Positions 8,939 through 17,396 of a stretch of DNA of 64,000 bases are shown piece after piece (the stretch's first letter is position 1; the number at the start of each line of letters is the position of its first letter). Origin of the DNA: Leptospira hartskeerlii (GTDB taxonomy: Bacteria > Spirochaetota > Leptospiria > Leptospirales > Leptospiraceae). The position numbers and the translations under genes were made by a program. Location: the NCBI RefSeq assembly GCF_002811475.1, contig NZ_NPDL01000003.1, positions 372,001 through 436,000 of the forward strand, in the 5' to 3' direction. The notes under the pieces are model-generated. The model made no database searches. It saw nothing but the letters and a program-made list of their open reading frames with translations, and was not told the origin of the DNA.

Positions 8939-10081
8939 ATGTCTCCAGTCGGAATGGGAAGTCATAGTTACTACAACCCGGAGATTTGGTTCCAAATCCT
9001 TTGGGCAATCACCCAGTTCGGGACTGCGCTAGGAATTCTAATGTCTCTTGGGCAGCTTGTTATGGAGAAAAAGTCAGCTCTAAACAGGCTTTTGGCCCTG
9101 ATTTTCCTGATTTTGGGCCTGATACAAGGGAGCTTTTTACTCTTAGTTTCCGGTTTATATGTAGAATTTCCCAGGATCTCTCTTATCCAATTCCCACTGA
9201 TCGCATCCGTAGGCCCGATCCTATTTGGGATCCATAACGTAAGCCAGGATAGAGATTCGGAAGAAATCTCTTATTTGGGATTAGAGCAGAAACATCTAAT
9301 TCTGCCTTGCCTAGTATGGGCTGCATATTTTCTGGCAGTGCTACTTCTTCCCCAAGATTGGATCTTGGAAAAAATTTCCATTTTCTTAAGAGAAACTGGA
9401 TGGAATGAGGGAGAGGTCTTACTTTCTTCCCCGATCTTGATCCTGATCTTTTATATTTTTCTGATCTTAAAAGGAAGTTCGGACCTTCTACGGTGGGAGA
9501 TACTACAAGAAGAATGGACTGCTAGGATCTTGGCATTCATGGTAATTTCCACATTCTTGAATCTTGGATTCGGTGCGGTTTACCTATCTAGCAAGTCACC
9601 CATTTTCCTTCTCGCCTGCTCCTCAATGATGGGGATAAGCCTTTGTCTCGCATATCTAATCGGACACAAACGCCCGGAATTCTTCCAGGCATTCCAAGAA
9701 GTGAGCCAAGCCACCAGACAAAAATATGCACGTTCTCTACTCTCCGGAGTAAATAGACATGCACTCAGAGACAGCTTAACCCAACTGATGGAAAAAGAAA
9801 AATTATATAGAGATGAGAAATTGGGACTCGCAGATCTCGCAGACGAACTTGCACTTTCCACTCACCAGGTTTCAGAACTGATTAACCAAGAGCTTGGAAA
9901 AAATTTTTCCGCTTTTGTAAATGATTATAGGATCCGAGAAGCATGCGAACTTCTCCAAAAAGAACCGGAGAGATCTATTTTGGACATAGCATTCGAAGTT
10001 GGATTTGCCACCAAGTCCTCCTTTCATAGAGCATTCCAAAAGCATACAGGCAAAACTCCTTCCGAATTCAGAGGAAGCTAA
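8939..10081 (+). CDS. AraC-family regulator with N-terminal membrane domain
   Basis: 380 residues. The N-terminal half (~15-255) has about seven to eight hydrophobic segments. The last ~95 residues are a two-helix-turn-helix AraC/XylS domain: LADLADELALSTHQVSELIN is the first HTH, and ILDIAFEVGFATKSSFHRAFQKHTGKTPSEFR is the second one with the family signature, listed here in pieces (ILDIAFEVGF; SSFHRAFQKH; GKTPSEFR). This build, a membrane sensor fused directly to a DNA-binding domain, is frequent in Leptospira. The signal it senses is unknown. There is no clear ribosome site before ATG 8939; ATG 8954 is an alternative start. It lies upstream of and parallel to a desaturase-like gene, which could be a target. 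Confidence 0.9.
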   Translation: MSPVGMGSHSYYNPEIWFQILWAITQFGTALGILMSLGQLVMEKKSALNRLLALIFLILGLIQGSFLLLVSGLYVEFPRISLIQFPLIASVGPILFGIHNVSQDRDSEEISYLGLEQKHLILPCLVWAAYFLAVLLLPQDWILEKISIFLRETGWNEGEVLLSSPILILIFYIFLILKGSSDLLRWEILQEEWTARILAFMVISTFLNLGFGAVYLSSKSPIFLLACSSMMGISLCLAYLIGHKRPEFFQAFQEVSQATRQKYARSLLSGVNRHALRDSLTQLMEKEKLYRDEKLGLADLADELALSTHQVSELINQELGKNFSAFVNDYRIREACELLQKEPERSILDIAFEVGFATKSSFHRAFQKHTGKTPSEFRGS

Positions 10082-10098
10082 TTAATTTGAGGCCAAAC

Positions 10099-10126
10099 TA
10101 ACCGGTATCTCTTCTATTAACCGGTA
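10099..10126. repeat. Two TAACCGGTA repeats 19 bp apart
   Basis: TAACCGGTA is found at 10099-10107 and 10118-10126. Each contains the palindrome ACCGGT, so the pair can also fold as ACCGGT-N13-ACCGGT. It lies after the AraC stop and before the desaturase-like gene. It could be a regulator site of that gene or a weak terminator; there is no T-run. Confidence 0.3.
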
Positions 10127-10236
10127 AAAATTTATAGATTGGGACAAATACACGGTTGCATTCGATCAATTGAGACGACTCTTTCCAAAAATTTCCGTAA
10201 GATATGGATAACCGAAAACAAAAACGGAGGAAACCG

Positions 10237-11307
10237 ATGATCGCAATTACAGAAAGACCGACCGTCCAAGTTCCAACTAAACTTTATACTAGATTGTCCC
10301 AAAAGGAAAAGAGTAAGAAGATCATGAAATGGATCCGATTCCGGGACAAAAAACTTCGTGGCAAATTTGAATTTTTAAAACACCAAGACGAGTTAGGTCT
10401 TGCGATCACCTTGGGTTCCGCTGCGGGGATGATTTTATTTGCGGGGCTTTATATGGCGGGGATGATTCCTGCTTGGACATGTATCGTAGCAAACGCTGTG
10501 CTCGCCTCAATTCTACATGAAGTCGAACACGACTTAATTCATAATTTATATTATAAAGATAATCTAAAGATCCAAAACTTCATGTTTTGGACTGTATGGA
10601 TCTTTCGCGGAAACACTGTCAGTCCTTGGTACAGAAGAATGATCCATACTCTTCACCATAAGGTTTCAGGTCATAAAGAAGATATAGAAGAACGTCTGAT
10701 CGGAAATGGAATGAAGTTCGGATTAAAACGTTTTATCACCATGATGGACGGGAATATGTCTTTCTTATTTCAATCACATATCCTACGTAGAGAAGCTCCG
10801 AAATTTAAAAGAAGTGAGATCACTCGTTCCAGTTGGCCTTACCTTGTGATCTATTTTCATCTCTGGTACAATTTTTTATTCATAAATCTTTTCTATATCG
10901 GAAACGAATTATTAGGAAATCCTGTAGAAATCCCTGCTTGGTTGGATACTGTCCGACATTTTCTGAATATTTCAGCAGTGGTTTATACAATTCCAAATTG
11001 GATCAGACAAACAAGTATCCAGATTGTTTCTTCCAATATGCATTATTACGGGGATGTAAAGGGACTTCATGACCAAACCCAAGTTTTGGATCGTTGGTTC
11101 TTATTCCCTCTTCATCTATTCTGTTTTAATTTTGGAAGCACTCATGGGATCCATCACTTTGTAGTGAACCAGCCTTTTTATCTCAGGCAAGCGGTCGCTC
11201 CTTTTGTTCACCCTGCAATGAAACGTTACGGGATCAGATTTAACGATTTCGGAAGTATTTTCAGGGCGAATCGTTTGGGAGAAAAGGAAACCTTAGCTGC
11301 GGCGTAA
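10237..11307 (+). CDS. Fatty-acid-desaturase-like membrane di-iron protein
   Basis: 356 residues from ATG 10237, chosen because GGAGG lies 7 bases before it; the longer frame from 10204 adds a Lys/Arg-rich leader. Histidine clusters fit the membrane desaturase/hydroxylase superfamily (PF00487). HEVEHDLIH (box 1) follows a transmembrane pair near residue 80-110, HTLHH is box 2 near residue ~140, and HGIHH is box 3 near residue ~310. These residues bind two irons and use O2 to desaturate or hydroxylate a lipid-type substrate. The substrate is unknown. It could be an acyl chain, but similar proteins also act on carotenoids or alkanes. It follows the membrane AraC regulator and is closed by a terminator. 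Confidence 0.8.
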   Translation: MIAITERPTVQVPTKLYTRLSQKEKSKKIMKWIRFRDKKLRGKFEFLKHQDELGLAITLGSAAGMILFAGLYMAGMIPAWTCIVANAVLASILHEVEHDLIHNLYYKDNLKIQNFMFWTVWIFRGNTVSPWYRRMIHTLHHKVSGHKEDIEERLIGNGMKFGLKRFITMMDGNMSFLFQSHILRREAPKFKRSEITRSSWPYLVIYFHLWYNFLFINLFYIGNELLGNPVEIPAWLDTVRHFLNISAVVYTIPNWIRQTSIQIVSSNMHYYGDVKGLHDQTQVLDRWFLFPLHLFCFNFGSTHGIHHFVVNQPFYLRQAVAPFVHPAMKRYGIRFNDFGSIFRANRLGEKETLAAA

Positions 11308-11330
11308 AGAATATATTCTTCTTGGATATT

Positions 11331-11366
11331 GGACTCGGGTGAAAACCTGAGTCCTTCTTCATTTCT
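11331..11366 (+). terminator. Terminator of the desaturase-like gene
   Basis: GGACTCGGGT and ACCTGAGTCC form a 10-bp stem with one mismatch around GAAA, followed by a T-rich tail (TTCTTCATTTCT). It begins 24 bases after the stop. Confidence 0.75.
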
Positions 11367-11452
11367 AGATTATTACAAATCATAGAAATCATTTATAAAG
11401 CAAAAGTAATTCCTTTCCGTTCCGAATAGGCATCTGAAATTAGTCCTGCAAT

Positions 11453-12319
11453 ATGCAGGAAAACAGACTTAGGACCTATCTTGAATTTCAAGTTTCCCAA
11501 ATTATAATTAGTGGAAACGTTTTGTTTGCTCAGGTTCTTTCGTATTCACCTTCTTTAATCACCTGGGGAAGAACATTATTCGCCGCTAGTCTATTGGGTT
11601 TCGTTCTTTGGTTCAGAAAGAGACCGTTCTTCTTTCCTACTAAAAGAGAAAATTGGATCTCCTTTTCTTTAGGAGTGCTTCTCGCATTTCACTGGGTTAC
11701 TTTCTTTGCATCCGCACAAGAAGCTACTATCGCAGTGGCAGTGCTTACCCTATTCACTCATCCAGTCTGGACAGTATTACTTGAACCTTTATTCTTCCCT
11801 TCTAAGATCAGAAGTCTGGATCTGGGACTTGCAGTTCTAGTTCTTTTTGGAATGTGGATCTTAGTTCCAAGTTTCGATCTTGAAAACAAATATCTTCTGG
11901 GTGTGGGACTTGGACTTTCCTCTGCCTGGGCAATGGCGTTCAGAAACATTCTCACTAAAAAATATCTTTCCGGTCATGGATCCACACAAGTGATATTCCA
12001 TCAAACTGCTGTTACATGTATTGTTTTAAGTCCTGTCTTATTCTTTGAAGATCTATTTATCACTCCCAAGGATTGGGGACTAGTCATTCTGTTAGGAGTA
12101 TTCTTCACAGCGGTAGGACATACATTCTATATCAAGTCTGTGTTCAAAATGAAAGTCAAAACAGCGGGATTATTATCCACTGTGCAACCTGTATATTCTG
12201 CCATTCTTGCCTGGGCAATTTTGCAAGAAGTTCCCAGAAAAGAAGAATTCATAGGTGGAGCGCTGATCCTATTTGCCGCCGCCCTCGAATCTTTTAGATA
12301 CAGAAAAAAAACGGAATAG
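11453..12319 (+). CDS. EamA/DMT-family transporter
   Basis: 288 residues with about ten hydrophobic segments in two repeated halves, the EamA pattern of the drug/metabolite transporter superfamily. Typical pieces are SPSLITWGRTLFAASLLG in the first half and TAVGHTFYIKSVFKMK in the second. Members export amino acids, metabolites or drugs by proton exchange; the substrate cannot be read here. CCTGCA-N3-TGCAGG spans the start codon (11444-11458) and could hide it in mRNA. No ribosome site is evident. The next gene starts 4 bases after the stop, so the two are probably co-transcribed. Confidence 0.85.
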   Translation: MQENRLRTYLEFQVSQIIISGNVLFAQVLSYSPSLITWGRTLFAASLLGFVLWFRKRPFFFPTKRENWISFSLGVLLAFHWVTFFASAQEATIAVAVLTLFTHPVWTVLLEPLFFPSKIRSLDLGLAVLVLFGMWILVPSFDLENKYLLGVGLGLSSAWAMAFRNILTKKYLSGHGSTQVIFHQTAVTCIVLSPVLFFEDLFITPKDWGLVILLGVFFTAVGHTFYIKSVFKMKVKTAGLLSTVQPVYSAILAWAILQEVPRKEEFIGGALILFAAALESFRYRKKTE

Positions 12320-12323
12320 AAGA

Positions 12324-14015
12324 ATGCTCTCTCTTGTAGACGGATCTGCTCCTTTCTTCCTGGAATCCAAAGAAAAACATCTGAATTGGTCCAAAGCACC
12401 ATTGGCTCATTTGGAAAAATCTTCCCTCCCTTCTAAGAAAAAACATAAAAGGATCAGAGAATCCTTTTACAAATACGCTAAAAGAATTTCTAAATTAGGA
12501 TTTAATGCGATTAGTCTGGACGAACTTTGTTACCTTTCCGAAAGAGATTTTTATCCGGAGGATCTAAAGCGTAAGATCTCATCCTACCGCAAAAAGTATA
12601 AGAAATTATTCAAGATCGCTTCTTCCCAAGATTTAAAAGTATTTATCACGAGTGATTTTTTCTCTATCAATGATTCTATTCTGGCGCATACTGACGGAAA
12701 TCTCGACAAGATCGTCCAACTTTTTAAAGAATCTTTAGAAGATCTATTTTCCAATTTTGCAGAAATTTCCGGAATAGTGCTCCGTATCGGTGAATCTGAC
12801 GGAGTAGATGTTACAGGAGATTTCAGAAGTAAACTTCTCCTTAAAACTCCGAAACAGGCTAATTCATTTCTGAAGGAAATCCTACCTATTTTTGAAAAAC
12901 ATAATAAAATCTTGATATTCCGCACTTGGACCTTAGGAGCTTATGACATAGGAGATCTAATCTGGAATCCAAAGACATATCACAAGGTATTCCAAGATAT
13001 ACAAAGCAAATCCCTTATTATTTCCTTTAAATACGGGGAAGGTGACTTTTTTAGATATCTTCCGATCAATCCTTTATTTTTCGAAGACGATAAACCCAAA
13101 CTTTTAGAATTACAGGCAAGAAGAGAATATGAAGGTTTCGGAGAATATCCAAGCTTCGTAGGATGGATGTATGAAAAATATAGATCCGAACTTTTAGGAA
13201 AAGCTAATATTGTAGGGATCAGTGTCTGGACTCAAACAGGAGGCTGGTCATCATTCAAGAATATCACTTTTTTAAAACGTTCTTCTTATTGGAATGAATT
13301 GAATACATTCGTTTCCGTTCAGTTATTTACAAAACCGGAAAGAAGTTTAGAAGATATACTTCTTAAATTCTACGGCAAAAAGAATGCGGATCTATTTTTA
13401 GAATTTTTACGCTTAAGTGAAGAATTGATCCTGAATCTTTTGTATGATCCTGGATTTGCCATACAAAGTTTTTATTTACATCGTGTTCGTATCCCACCCA
13501 TACTTCATATTACCTGGGATAAGATCACAGTTTCCGATCCATTCCGGTTCTTATATTCCATTCTAAATCCGGATCCAAAAGAATCACTGAGATTAGGTGA
13601 GGAAGCATTCTCCAAACTTTCTCGTATGAAAAAGATCTCTGAAAAACTGGATCTACCTTACGATTTCCAATTCCAGAAAAAGACATTTCGGCTTATTCTA
13701 AACGCAAGAAAACTACTCTATTCCGAAAATCCAGCTTTATTAGCCGAATCCAAAAGACTCTCAAAAGAATACCATAGGAAATATCCTAAAACTTTTCGTT
13801 TCCAGTTCCAGGCATCCAAGTCCAAACCTTCCCCTTTGATAGGATTTCTACTGAAATTATTTTTGAGGAATAGAAGCCGCTATCGTCTACGCGACAAAAT
13901 CTCGTTTCATCCGGTTTTGCGTAAAATCTACTATCTGGTATTTCTAGGGATCAAAAACAAACTCCCCGATTTTATCAACCGGCAGGGGATGCCAGTCAGA
14001 GAATTATTACAGTGA
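12324..14015 (+). CDS. Glycosidase-like (TIM-barrel) protein of unknown substrate
   Basis: 563 residues from ATG 12324; an earlier in-frame ATG at 12273 lies inside the transporter gene and is unlikely. I do not recognise a named family with certainty. The first ~360 residues alternate short strands and helices and carry Trp/Tyr/Glu-rich conserved-looking blocks (RTWTLGAYDIGDLIWN; FKYGEGDFFRYLPIN; GFGEYPSFVGWMYE; GISVWTQTGGWSS). These resemble barrel-type glycoside hydrolases such as alpha-glucuronidases. The C-terminal ~200 residues are helical and Lys/Arg-rich. There is no signal peptide, so it is probably cytoplasmic. It is translated just after the EamA transporter, which may move a related compound. 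Function is inference. Confidence 0.65.
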   Translation: MLSLVDGSAPFFLESKEKHLNWSKAPLAHLEKSSLPSKKKHKRIRESFYKYAKRISKLGFNAISLDELCYLSERDFYPEDLKRKISSYRKKYKKLFKIASSQDLKVFITSDFFSINDSILAHTDGNLDKIVQLFKESLEDLFSNFAEISGIVLRIGESDGVDVTGDFRSKLLLKTPKQANSFLKEILPIFEKHNKILIFRTWTLGAYDIGDLIWNPKTYHKVFQDIQSKSLIISFKYGEGDFFRYLPINPLFFEDDKPKLLELQARREYEGFGEYPSFVGWMYEKYRSELLGKANIVGISVWTQTGGWSSFKNITFLKRSSYWNELNTFVSVQLFTKPERSLEDILLKFYGKKNADLFLEFLRLSEELILNLLYDPGFAIQSFYLHRVRIPPILHITWDKITVSDPFRFLYSILNPDPKESLRLGEEAFSKLSRMKKISEKLDLPYDFQFQKKTFRLILNARKLLYSENPALLAESKRLSKEYHRKYPKTFRFQFQASKSKPSPLIGFLLKLFLRNRSRYRLRDKISFHPVLRKIYYLVFLGIKNKLPDFINRQGMPVRELLQ

Positions 14016-14058
14016 AATCTTAATTGACGAAACTAAGTTTAGGGGGAAAAATTTTACT

Positions 14059-14649
14059 ATGGTTAGAATTTTCTCAGTTACCTGTTCCATTTTCGCATTT
14101 TTCATAATATTCAATTGTTCTTCCACGGAGACCAAGGATTCTTCCGAATCTTCCAGCGCTCCTGCATCCAGATCAGAAGGTGCAAACTCTGCTTCCAATA
14201 GATCTTTCAGTCCGGACCAAGAAACTGAAGACGGTCGTTGCGAATCAGGCAACTGTGAAAACGGCACCGGTACCTATGTGTATTCCACTGGAGATATATA
14301 CACGGGTGGGTTCAGTAGCGGAATGAGAGAAGGTAAAGGTAAATTCACCTACAAAAACGGAGATAAGTTCGAAGGAATTTATGTAAACGATCTGAAAGAA
14401 GGAGATGGAATGTATTTCTACTCCAACGGAACAGTGATCCGAGGAAATTTCGCAAAAGGTATTATCAAAGGTTCCGGCAAAGTTACATTTACCGACGGAA
14501 GTATTTTAGTAACTGAATTTACAGACTCGAGCAATTCTAATCCTGGACCTTACACAAAGAAAGACGGAACAGAAACTGAATGTTATCTGGAAAATAAAGT
14601 TTTAGTTTGCGTAAAACCGGACCCTGCAGCCACTCCAACTCAGCAATAG
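14059..14649 (+). CDS. MORN-repeat lipoprotein
   Basis: 196 residues. The signal peptide ends FIIFNC, making Cys20 the likely lipidated residue. A Ser/Glu-rich linker (~22-60) is followed by several MORN-type repeats (TGTYVYSTGDIYTGGFSSG; GKGKFTYKNGDKFEGIYVN; GDGMYFYSNGTVIRGNF; GSGKVTFTDGS), each with the YxNGdxYeGxF pattern. MORN repeats form an elongated beta sheet that in many proteins binds lipids or proteins. Exported MORN lipoproteins are common in Leptospira and their role is unknown. GGGGGA lies ~11 bases before the ATG. The stop directly abuts the stop of the convergent next gene, with no spacer and no terminator. Confidence 0.85.
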   Translation: MVRIFSVTCSIFAFFIIFNCSSTETKDSSESSSAPASRSEGANSASNRSFSPDQETEDGRCESGNCENGTGTYVYSTGDIYTGGFSSGMREGKGKFTYKNGDKFEGIYVNDLKEGDGMYFYSNGTVIRGNFAKGIIKGSGKVTFTDGSILVTEFTDSSNSNPGPYTKKDGTETECYLENKVLVCVKPDPAATPTQQ

Positions 14650-15231
14650 TCATTCATCAGAATGGGAATGTGATCCTGTATTACTCCATTCTTTTGCCTG
14701 AGCCGGATCCACTCTCACCAATGTATGCACGATCTGAAACGGGTCACTAATCCAATTCGGCATTGTGCGTATTTCTACGATCCTGTACCAAACGGCGCCA
14801 GGATCCACCTGGAATAAATGATTCACACAAAGACATTTAAATTTAAAACCAAAACCGAATTCAGGGGGATTAACTGAGTGAGGAGCCGCAAAGAAGTATA
14901 ACTTCTCTTTTGTTTCGTTCTTATATACCAATGCAAACTTGCGAGTTTCTCCAGGACCCAAAACTAATTTTGAACCTTCTATCAAATTAGAAACCGGAGC
15001 CAAATTCAAATCTGAAACAGTATTGGTATCCCAGAGTTGAACCGGCCTCTGGGAAGCCAGTTCATAAATTTTCATCTCCCCGGGAAAACCCTTATAGATC
15101 CAATCTATGTGAACTGGAACTCCCCCCTTTTTCCCGGATAGATTCAGGGAAAAAGAAGGATCAGAACTTTTTTCCTTTTCGCAAGATAGAATACTCAAAA
15201 CGAAAAGTAGAAGGGTTACTCTCTTAAACAA
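14650..15231 (-). CDS. Small lipoprotein, unknown function
   Basis: 193 residues. The signal MFKRVTLLLFVLSILSC gives Cys17 as lipid anchor. The mature protein is about 175 residues of mostly beta character with one conserved-looking Cys pair (FKCLCVNHLFQVDPG), and it ends in a His/Ser-rich tail (SNTGSHSHSDE). The block FFAAPHSVNPPEFGFGFK followed by the Cys pair is vaguely like copper-handling cytochrome-oxidase assembly proteins, but I cannot support that assignment. It is the second gene of a pair: the lipoprotein gene upstream stops 3 bases before this start. Confidence 0.75.
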   Translation of the reverse strand: MFKRVTLLLFVLSILSCEKEKSSDPSFSLNLSGKKGGVPVHIDWIYKGFPGEMKIYELASQRPVQLWDTNTVSDLNLAPVSNLIEGSKLVLGPGETRKFALVYKNETKEKLYFFAAPHSVNPPEFGFGFKFKCLCVNHLFQVDPGAVWYRIVEIRTMPNWISDPFQIVHTLVRVDPAQAKEWSNTGSHSHSDE

Positions 15232-15234
15232 AGT

Positions 15235-16710
15235 TTATTCCTGAACCAATTCCAAAGTTGCAAACTGAAAAACTTTTCCTGGGTTTTCGTTTTTTATGAA
15301 AAGTTTATTTCCGGATTTACGAAGAAGTATCTGTTCTTGAAAAATTTTCTCTCCATTCTCCGAATCTTCACTATTATTACAGTCCCTTCCGCAACCATTG
15401 CAATCCCCGCCGTAATAATCTTCATTGTACTCTCTTTGGCTCATTTTGCGCACAAGACCGAATATACGAAGTTTTAAACCGTCAGGCTTTGCTTCTTTTA
15501 CTTCATAATTTCCTAATGCGAAGAAACTCTTATTGATCTGCCCGGATCCATCTGCCTCAGTCGTATTCCCTTCAAAAAAAAGGCTTCCGTCGGATCTCAA
15601 TCTTAAAGTCCAATTAGAAGAGATAAGACCGGATTCTGGAGTTTGCTCTTCTCCTGTAGTTCCGTCTGCCGGAGCTTCCGCTGGTTGAGCAGGTTGTTCC
15701 ACACTTACATTTGCGGAAGTAGGAATATCTCCAGTATATTCTCCTCCTACATAACTCCAGTTCAGAACGTTATCTACGTTAGCTGCAGTGAATTGGAAAA
15801 AGTTATTTTTAGCGATCTTCTTAACTTGTTCCATCGGATTCGGTAGGATCCAATCGTCTCCGTCTGAAAAACGGATCTCGCTGATAACGAGACCTTTATA
15901 ATCTTTTCCAGTATAAATAGAATCTACTTTAAGTTTTAATTTTTTGCCTTCGAAGGTTTTGGAGAATTGGATAGTCTGAGGTCCCATGATATCCCCCACT
16001 TCTATCTTTTCTTCAAAGCCGTTATCTCCAGTGATCGTTGCCGTTTTTAATCTTCCATTTGTCTGGCAATGTCTGTCGGATCTTTGGTAACCATTCCAGA
16101 TCTTGATAGATTTTATTTTTTGAGTTTCCTTAAAATCAAAATCCAGCACAACTCCCGGACCTTTTTTATCGGAAGCCCAAGCATATTCATATCTGGAATC
16201 GAATAAATTCATCACATCATAAGAAAGATTCGGCTTAGCAGTTTCGGATGCAGTCACGGAAGCTTCTACAACTTTTGGTCCCTTCCATTTCATTTTGGAA
16301 CCTTTGTCGTCGTAAAAGTTTACTTTTTGCACGCATAGATTTGTATTTCTATGAAAGTTAAAAGTGACTGAACGAGTGCTTTTAGGTGCATCGAAGGATA
16401 CGGCAGCAGTCGATCCGGTGGACAAATCCTGACTATATTCATCAAAATTAATATAGGCAGTAATAGGATCCGAAAAGTCTCCATTGCAGGATTCTATTTC
16501 TATTTTTGATAATAAGAAGGTCTCGTCCGGATAAAAATGAAGTTTAACGAATTTGGCACCTTCTTCCGGTCTCCATTTTTTTCCGTCCAAGATCTCGAAT
16601 GGAAGCCCACTATCCATGGAAGTGGCTGTGATCATGGAAACAGGCAATTTTTTACCGCAGTGAAAAAAGAACAATGCTCCTAATAATAGAGTCGAATATT
16701 TAGTGAACAT
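15235..16710 (-). CDS. Lipoprotein with NADase-type glycan-binding (discoidin-like) domain
   Basis: 491 residues from ATG 16710, preceded by GGAGG at 6 bases; the longer frame from 16857 is an artefact. The signal MFTKYSTLLLGALFFFHC places the lipidated Cys at 18. Residues ~155-275 fit the discoidin-like, NADase-type glycan-binding domain found in many Leptospira surface proteins: FDSRYEYAWASDKKGPG, then IKSIKIWNGYQRSDRHCQTN, then a beta sandwich. An acidic Pro/Glu linker (QPAQPAEAPADG) precedes a C-terminal domain with a Cys cluster (GGDCNGCGRDCNN) that could bind metal or form disulfides. Probable cell-surface protein; the sugar bound is unknown. It leads a two-gene operon with the small lipoprotein and is divergent from the Rrf2 gene. 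Confidence 0.8.
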   Translation of the reverse strand: MFTKYSTLLLGALFFFHCGKKLPVSMITATSMDSGLPFEILDGKKWRPEEGAKFVKLHFYPDETFLLSKIEIESCNGDFSDPITAYINFDEYSQDLSTGSTAAVSFDAPKSTRSVTFNFHRNTNLCVQKVNFYDDKGSKMKWKGPKVVEASVTASETAKPNLSYDVMNLFDSRYEYAWASDKKGPGVVLDFDFKETQKIKSIKIWNGYQRSDRHCQTNGRLKTATITGDNGFEEKIEVGDIMGPQTIQFSKTFEGKKLKLKVDSIYTGKDYKGLVISEIRFSDGDDWILPNPMEQVKKIAKNNFFQFTAANVDNVLNWSYVGGEYTGDIPTSANVSVEQPAQPAEAPADGTTGEEQTPESGLISSNWTLRLRSDGSLFFEGNTTEADGSGQINKSFFALGNYEVKEAKPDGLKLRIFGLVRKMSQREYNEDYYGGDCNGCGRDCNNSEDSENGEKIFQEQILLRKSGNKLFIKNENPGKVFQFATLELVQE

Positions 16711-16889
16711 AGGATGCCTCCGAGAAATTGCAGAAATCAGAAATATATTTCTTAAACCAGGGGAAAACGAAAAAATAAGCTCGAATTTGTTTTTTATTCC
16801 CTCTCTGGAGAAGTTCTCAAGATTTTCAGTCGTCTGAAAAATGATTGGCGAATCCAATCGTATCGTCCATTATCAACTACGGAGGAAAG

Positions 16890-17321
16890 ATGTCGATTCC
16901 AAGCAGATATTCTATAGCGATCCATATTCTTTCCTTGATCGACAGGGATGGAGAAGAAGCCAGTTCTTCTCAAATTATGGCGGATAGTATAGGGACCAAT
17001 CCGGTTGTAGTCCGAAACATCCTGGGAAAACTAAAAAAGGCTGGTCTCGTTGTTTCCAAACAAGGAGTGGCCGGGGCAAAACTTGCCAGATCTCCAGAGG
17101 AGATCCAACTTTTGCAGATCTATAAGGCAGTGGAAACGGAAGCCCCCTTATTCTCGATTCATGACAAGCCGAATCCGAAATGCCCTGTTGGTAAAAAGAT
17201 ACAAACTACTTTGACCGGAATTTTCCAAGAAGCTCAATCCGCTCTCGAAGCAAAACTGGGCGAATTCCATCTTTCCGATGTGCTATTCCAATTGGATTCT
17301 GAAAAGAAAAAGCGGGCGTAA
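16890..17321 (+). CDS. Rrf2-family transcriptional regulator
   Basis: 143 residues from ATG 16890, with GGAGG 5 bases before it. The winged-helix domain fills residues 1-~80 (SRYSIAIHILSLIDRDG; MADSIGTNPVVVRNILGKLKKAGLVVSKQG). The central loop has only one Cys (NPKCPVGKK), so the three-Cys Fe-S site of IscR/NsrR is absent. That places it with cluster-free Rrf2 proteins such as CymR or YwnA types, which sense metabolites or redox in other ways. It lies 75 bases ahead of a parallel hydrolase gene and divergent from the discoidin lipoprotein, so either may be regulated by it. Confidence 0.85.
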   Translation: MSIPSRYSIAIHILSLIDRDGEEASSSQIMADSIGTNPVVVRNILGKLKKAGLVVSKQGVAGAKLARSPEEIQLLQIYKAVETEAPLFSIHDKPNPKCPVGKKIQTTLTGIFQEAQSALEAKLGEFHLSDVLFQLDSEKKKRA

Positions 17322-17396
17322 AGTCCTTGCCTCAAAATAAAGGGTTCCTAATATCCTTTTCGTTGCTCATGCAATCCGCAAAACACGGAGAAAAGG

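Noticed and set aside
8915..8945. TTGACA promoter of the AraC gene
   Set aside because: A -10 at normal spacing would fall on the start codon and does not resemble TATAAT.
14650..15231. Cox11/CtaG-like copper chaperone
   Set aside because: A Cys pair and a nearby aromatic block are suggestive, but the family spacing and membrane anchor do not fit; kept as an unknown lipoprotein.
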